From contig NZ_CABJCG010000022.1 in NCBI RefSeq assembly GCF_902364025.1, positions 1 to 64,000 on the forward strand: 64,000 bases of DNA, written 5' to 3'. The notes under the pieces were generated by a model that saw only the letters and a program-made list of their open reading frames with translations, had not been told where the DNA came from and searched no databases. The stretch is from Enterocloster lavalensis (GTDB taxonomy: Bacteria; Bacillota; Clostridia; Lachnospirales; Lachnospiraceae). A program made the position numbers and the translations under genes. Position 1 is the stretch's first letter; every line of letters starts with the position of its first letter. This document shows positions 62,305 through 64,000 of this stretch, in pieces.

Positions 62305-64000
62305 GTGGACGATTGGGAACAACAATTTACAGATGCCCTGGAGATCGGATATTCCTACCAGCTGGCGAAACGGATGGAGCAGTTTAAGACAAACCCAGCG
62401 CTGGGCTACCGCACGGCGGGCTCCAAAGCGGAATTTGAGACGGGCGAGATGCTTTGCCGGGAGATGGAGGCCATTGGCCTTAAGGACGTGCACAAGGACA
62501 AGGTGACGGTGGACGCCTGGGAGTTTGAGAAGGCCGAGATGCGTTTTACGGATTCGGAGGGGGTAAGGCACTGCTTTCAGCTGGGAGCCTATCAGACCAA
62601 TTTCGACACGGAGGGAACCAGGGAGTTTGAGATTGTCTACCTGGGCAAGGGCACGGCGGACTGTTATGACCGCGTGGATGTGGAGGGAAAGCTGGTGCTG
62701 GTGGACATCAACCAGCGGGACGAGTGGTGGATCAATTTCCCGGTTTACCAGGCCCATCTGCGGGGGGCGGCCGCCCTGGTGGCGGTTCAGGAGCAGGGCT
62801 ACGGGGAGGTTCACAACACGGCCTTAAACGCCCAGGACATCGCGGGACCGGCGGACGCGCCGGCGTTCTCCATTTCCCAGGCGGACGCCTGGGTGCTGAA
62901 AAAGGCCATGATGGAGGCCGGAAGCTGCCCGGACGAGAGCGGGATGGAGCCGGGCAACATGGGCGCGGTCGCGGTGGAGTTCGAGGCCAGGACCACCGTG
63001 GCGCCGGACCGGGAGACCTACAACATCGTGGGGACTATACCGGGGCGGGGCACGGACCGTATGATTTTGATCACCGCCCATTACGACTCCTATTTCAGCG
63101 GATTTCAGGACGACAACGCGGCGGTGGCTATGATGTTTGGGATCGCCAGGGCACTGTTAAAGAGCGGCTACAGGCCAAAGTTCAATCTGGTTTTCTGCGC
63201 CATGGCCGCGGAGGAGTGGGGGGTGGCAAACTCCAAGTACGACTGGTCCACAGGCGCTTACGAGGAGGTGTTCACCGCCCATCCCGAGTGGAGGGGAAAG
63301 ACCTTCGCCAACTTAAATTTCGAGCTTCCGGCCCATGCCCACGGACAGATGGACGCGGTGCGCTGTACCTACGAGTACGAGGATTTCCTGAGCCGTTTTC
63401 TGGAAGGCGTTGAGGTGGACGAGGCGGCCTACCCCGACGGGGTGGAGGTGCTCTGCCCCATCCAGACCTGGTCCGACGATTTCTCCATGGCCGTGGCCGG
63501 AATCCCGTCCATGGTCAACGAATTCTCCGGCGGGGAGTTTATGGAAACCCACTACCACTCCCAGTTTGACAACGACAATGTGTACCAGGAGCCGGTTTAC
63601 CGCTTTCACCACGTGCTCTACGGCCGCCTGGTGATGGCCTTCGACCGCCTGCTGCTGCCGCCCATGAACTTCGAGCGCCTGATCCGGGCGGTGACGGACA
63701 GCGACGACGTGGGAATCCGGCGCAAGGCGGAGGTGGACACCTGGGAGATGAAGCGCGCCCTGAAGAAGGCCAAGGAGGTCTCCAGGGCGTTGTACCGCAG
63801 GATCACGGAGCTGAACCGGGATTACGCGGCGTTTCTGGATCAGGGGGATTTGGAGGCGGCGGACCGTTTGTTTGCGCGCTGCGGGGAAATGCAGGAACGG
63901 CTGCTGTACATATTCCGCAAGGAGCAGGATTATTTTGTGCGGCTGAACTGGCACGACGAAGTGCTTTTCCCACAGGAGGCGGTGCAGGACAATCTGCGTG
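62305..64000 (+). CDS. M28 family metallopeptidase (partial, runs off the window)
   Basis: At least 565 residues, no stop codon before the window ends. There is a PA-type insert region (about 95-185; VDVEGKLVLVDINQRD) and an M28 zinc domain. Zinc ligands seen: AHYDSYFSGFQDDNAA (His and Asp), AAEEWG (Glu pair) and THYHSQFDNDN (last His). There is no signal peptide, so cytosolic. GTG 62305 was chosen (GGTGGAG nine bases upstream); GTG 62290 is a possible alternative. M28 members are usually aminopeptidases; the substrate is unknown. Confidence 0.85.
   Translation, partial: MDDWEQQFTDALEIGYSYQLAKRMEQFKTNPALGYRTAGSKAEFETGEMLCREMEAIGLKDVHKDKVTVDAWEFEKAEMRFTDSEGVRHCFQLGAYQTNFDTEGTREFEIVYLGKGTADCYDRVDVEGKLVLVDINQRDEWWINFPVYQAHLRGAAALVAVQEQGYGEVHNTALNAQDIAGPADAPAFSISQADAWVLKKAMMEAGSCPDESGMEPGNMGAVAVEFEARTTVAPDRETYNIVGTIPGRGTDRMILITAHYDSYFSGFQDDNAAVAMMFGIARALLKSGYRPKFNLVFCAMAAEEWGVANSKYDWSTGAYEEVFTAHPEWRGKTFANLNFELPAHAHGQMDAVRCTYEYEDFLSRFLEGVEVDEAAYPDGVEVLCPIQTWSDDFSMAVAGIPSMVNEFSGGEFMETHYHSQFDNDNVYQEPVYRFHHVLYGRLVMAFDRLLLPPMNFERLIRAVTDSDDVGIRRKAEVDTWEMKRALKKAKEVSRALYRRITELNRDYAAFLDQGDLEAADRLFARCGEMQERLLYIFRKEQDYFVRLNWHDEVLFPQEAVQDNLR

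Overview
The window looks like the chromosome of a low-redundancy, moderately GC-rich Firmicute, most likely a gut Lachnospiraceae of the Enterocloster/Lachnoclostridium/Hungatella kind. This is inferred from RNase Y, a DnaD-domain replication protein beside a DnaC-type loader, a LexA box of the GAAC-N4-GTTC type at recA, strong AGGAGG ribosome binding sites, many PTS and ABC/TRAP sugar systems, and a choline-binding-type cell-wall protein. No phage, plasmid or rRNA/tRNA genes were seen. One MITE-like element is present.

Layout. (1) 115-6655: a sugar-acid locus. A GntR/FCD regulator and a lactonase run leftwards, and an ABC importer plus a mannonate-dehydratase-like enolase-superfamily enzyme run rightwards. 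Matching 16-18 bp operators sit just downstream of both divergent promoters. (2) 6799-14616: a cellobiose/lactose-type PTS (IIB, IIC, IIA, a dedicated HPr) under a divergent PRD regulator. It also holds a GH1 phospho-glycosidase with Gln at the acid/base position and a lipoprotein that fuses a histidine-phosphatase-like domain to an alpha/beta hydrolase. A 164-bp MITE-like hairpin element follows. (3) 14769-23120: an amino-sugar locus with nagA divergent from a LacI regulator, a TRAP transporter, an AGE-type epimerase and two tandem glucosamine-6-phosphate deaminase paralogs. (4) 23410-29173: an sgc-like PTS operon with a PRD regulator, a BtpA/SgcQ protein, a Rpe/SgcE epimerase and galactitol-type IIB, IIC and IIA. 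(5) 29270-34531: mixed genes, including a preQ1-riboswitch-controlled queT, a Fpg/Nei-like protein without the catalytic Pro2, an ABC-F ATPase and a DsbA-like protein.

(6) 34856-45455 is the housekeeping core: murC, a run of DnaA boxes, a DnaD-domain protein, a DnaC-like loader, a PRPP synthetase, an acyltransferase, recA, recX and rny. (7) 45594-54248 carries a small regulator with an HExxH membrane protein, a two-component system with an ABC/FtsX exporter, and a second two-component system on the opposite strand. (8) 54454-64000 holds an unusual ABC operon (a very large solute-binding lipoprotein, two permeases, a HlyD-like adaptor and a MacB-periplasmic-domain protein), then a choline-binding-type protein and a partial M28 peptidase.

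The genes form at least four self-contained carbohydrate-uptake units, each with its own regulator next to it. The items most worth a second look are the esterase/phosphatase-like fusion with the acid/base-less GH1 enzyme, the DnaA-box cluster at 36242-36424, and two in-frame minisatellites, one of them inside the ATP lid of a histidine kinase.
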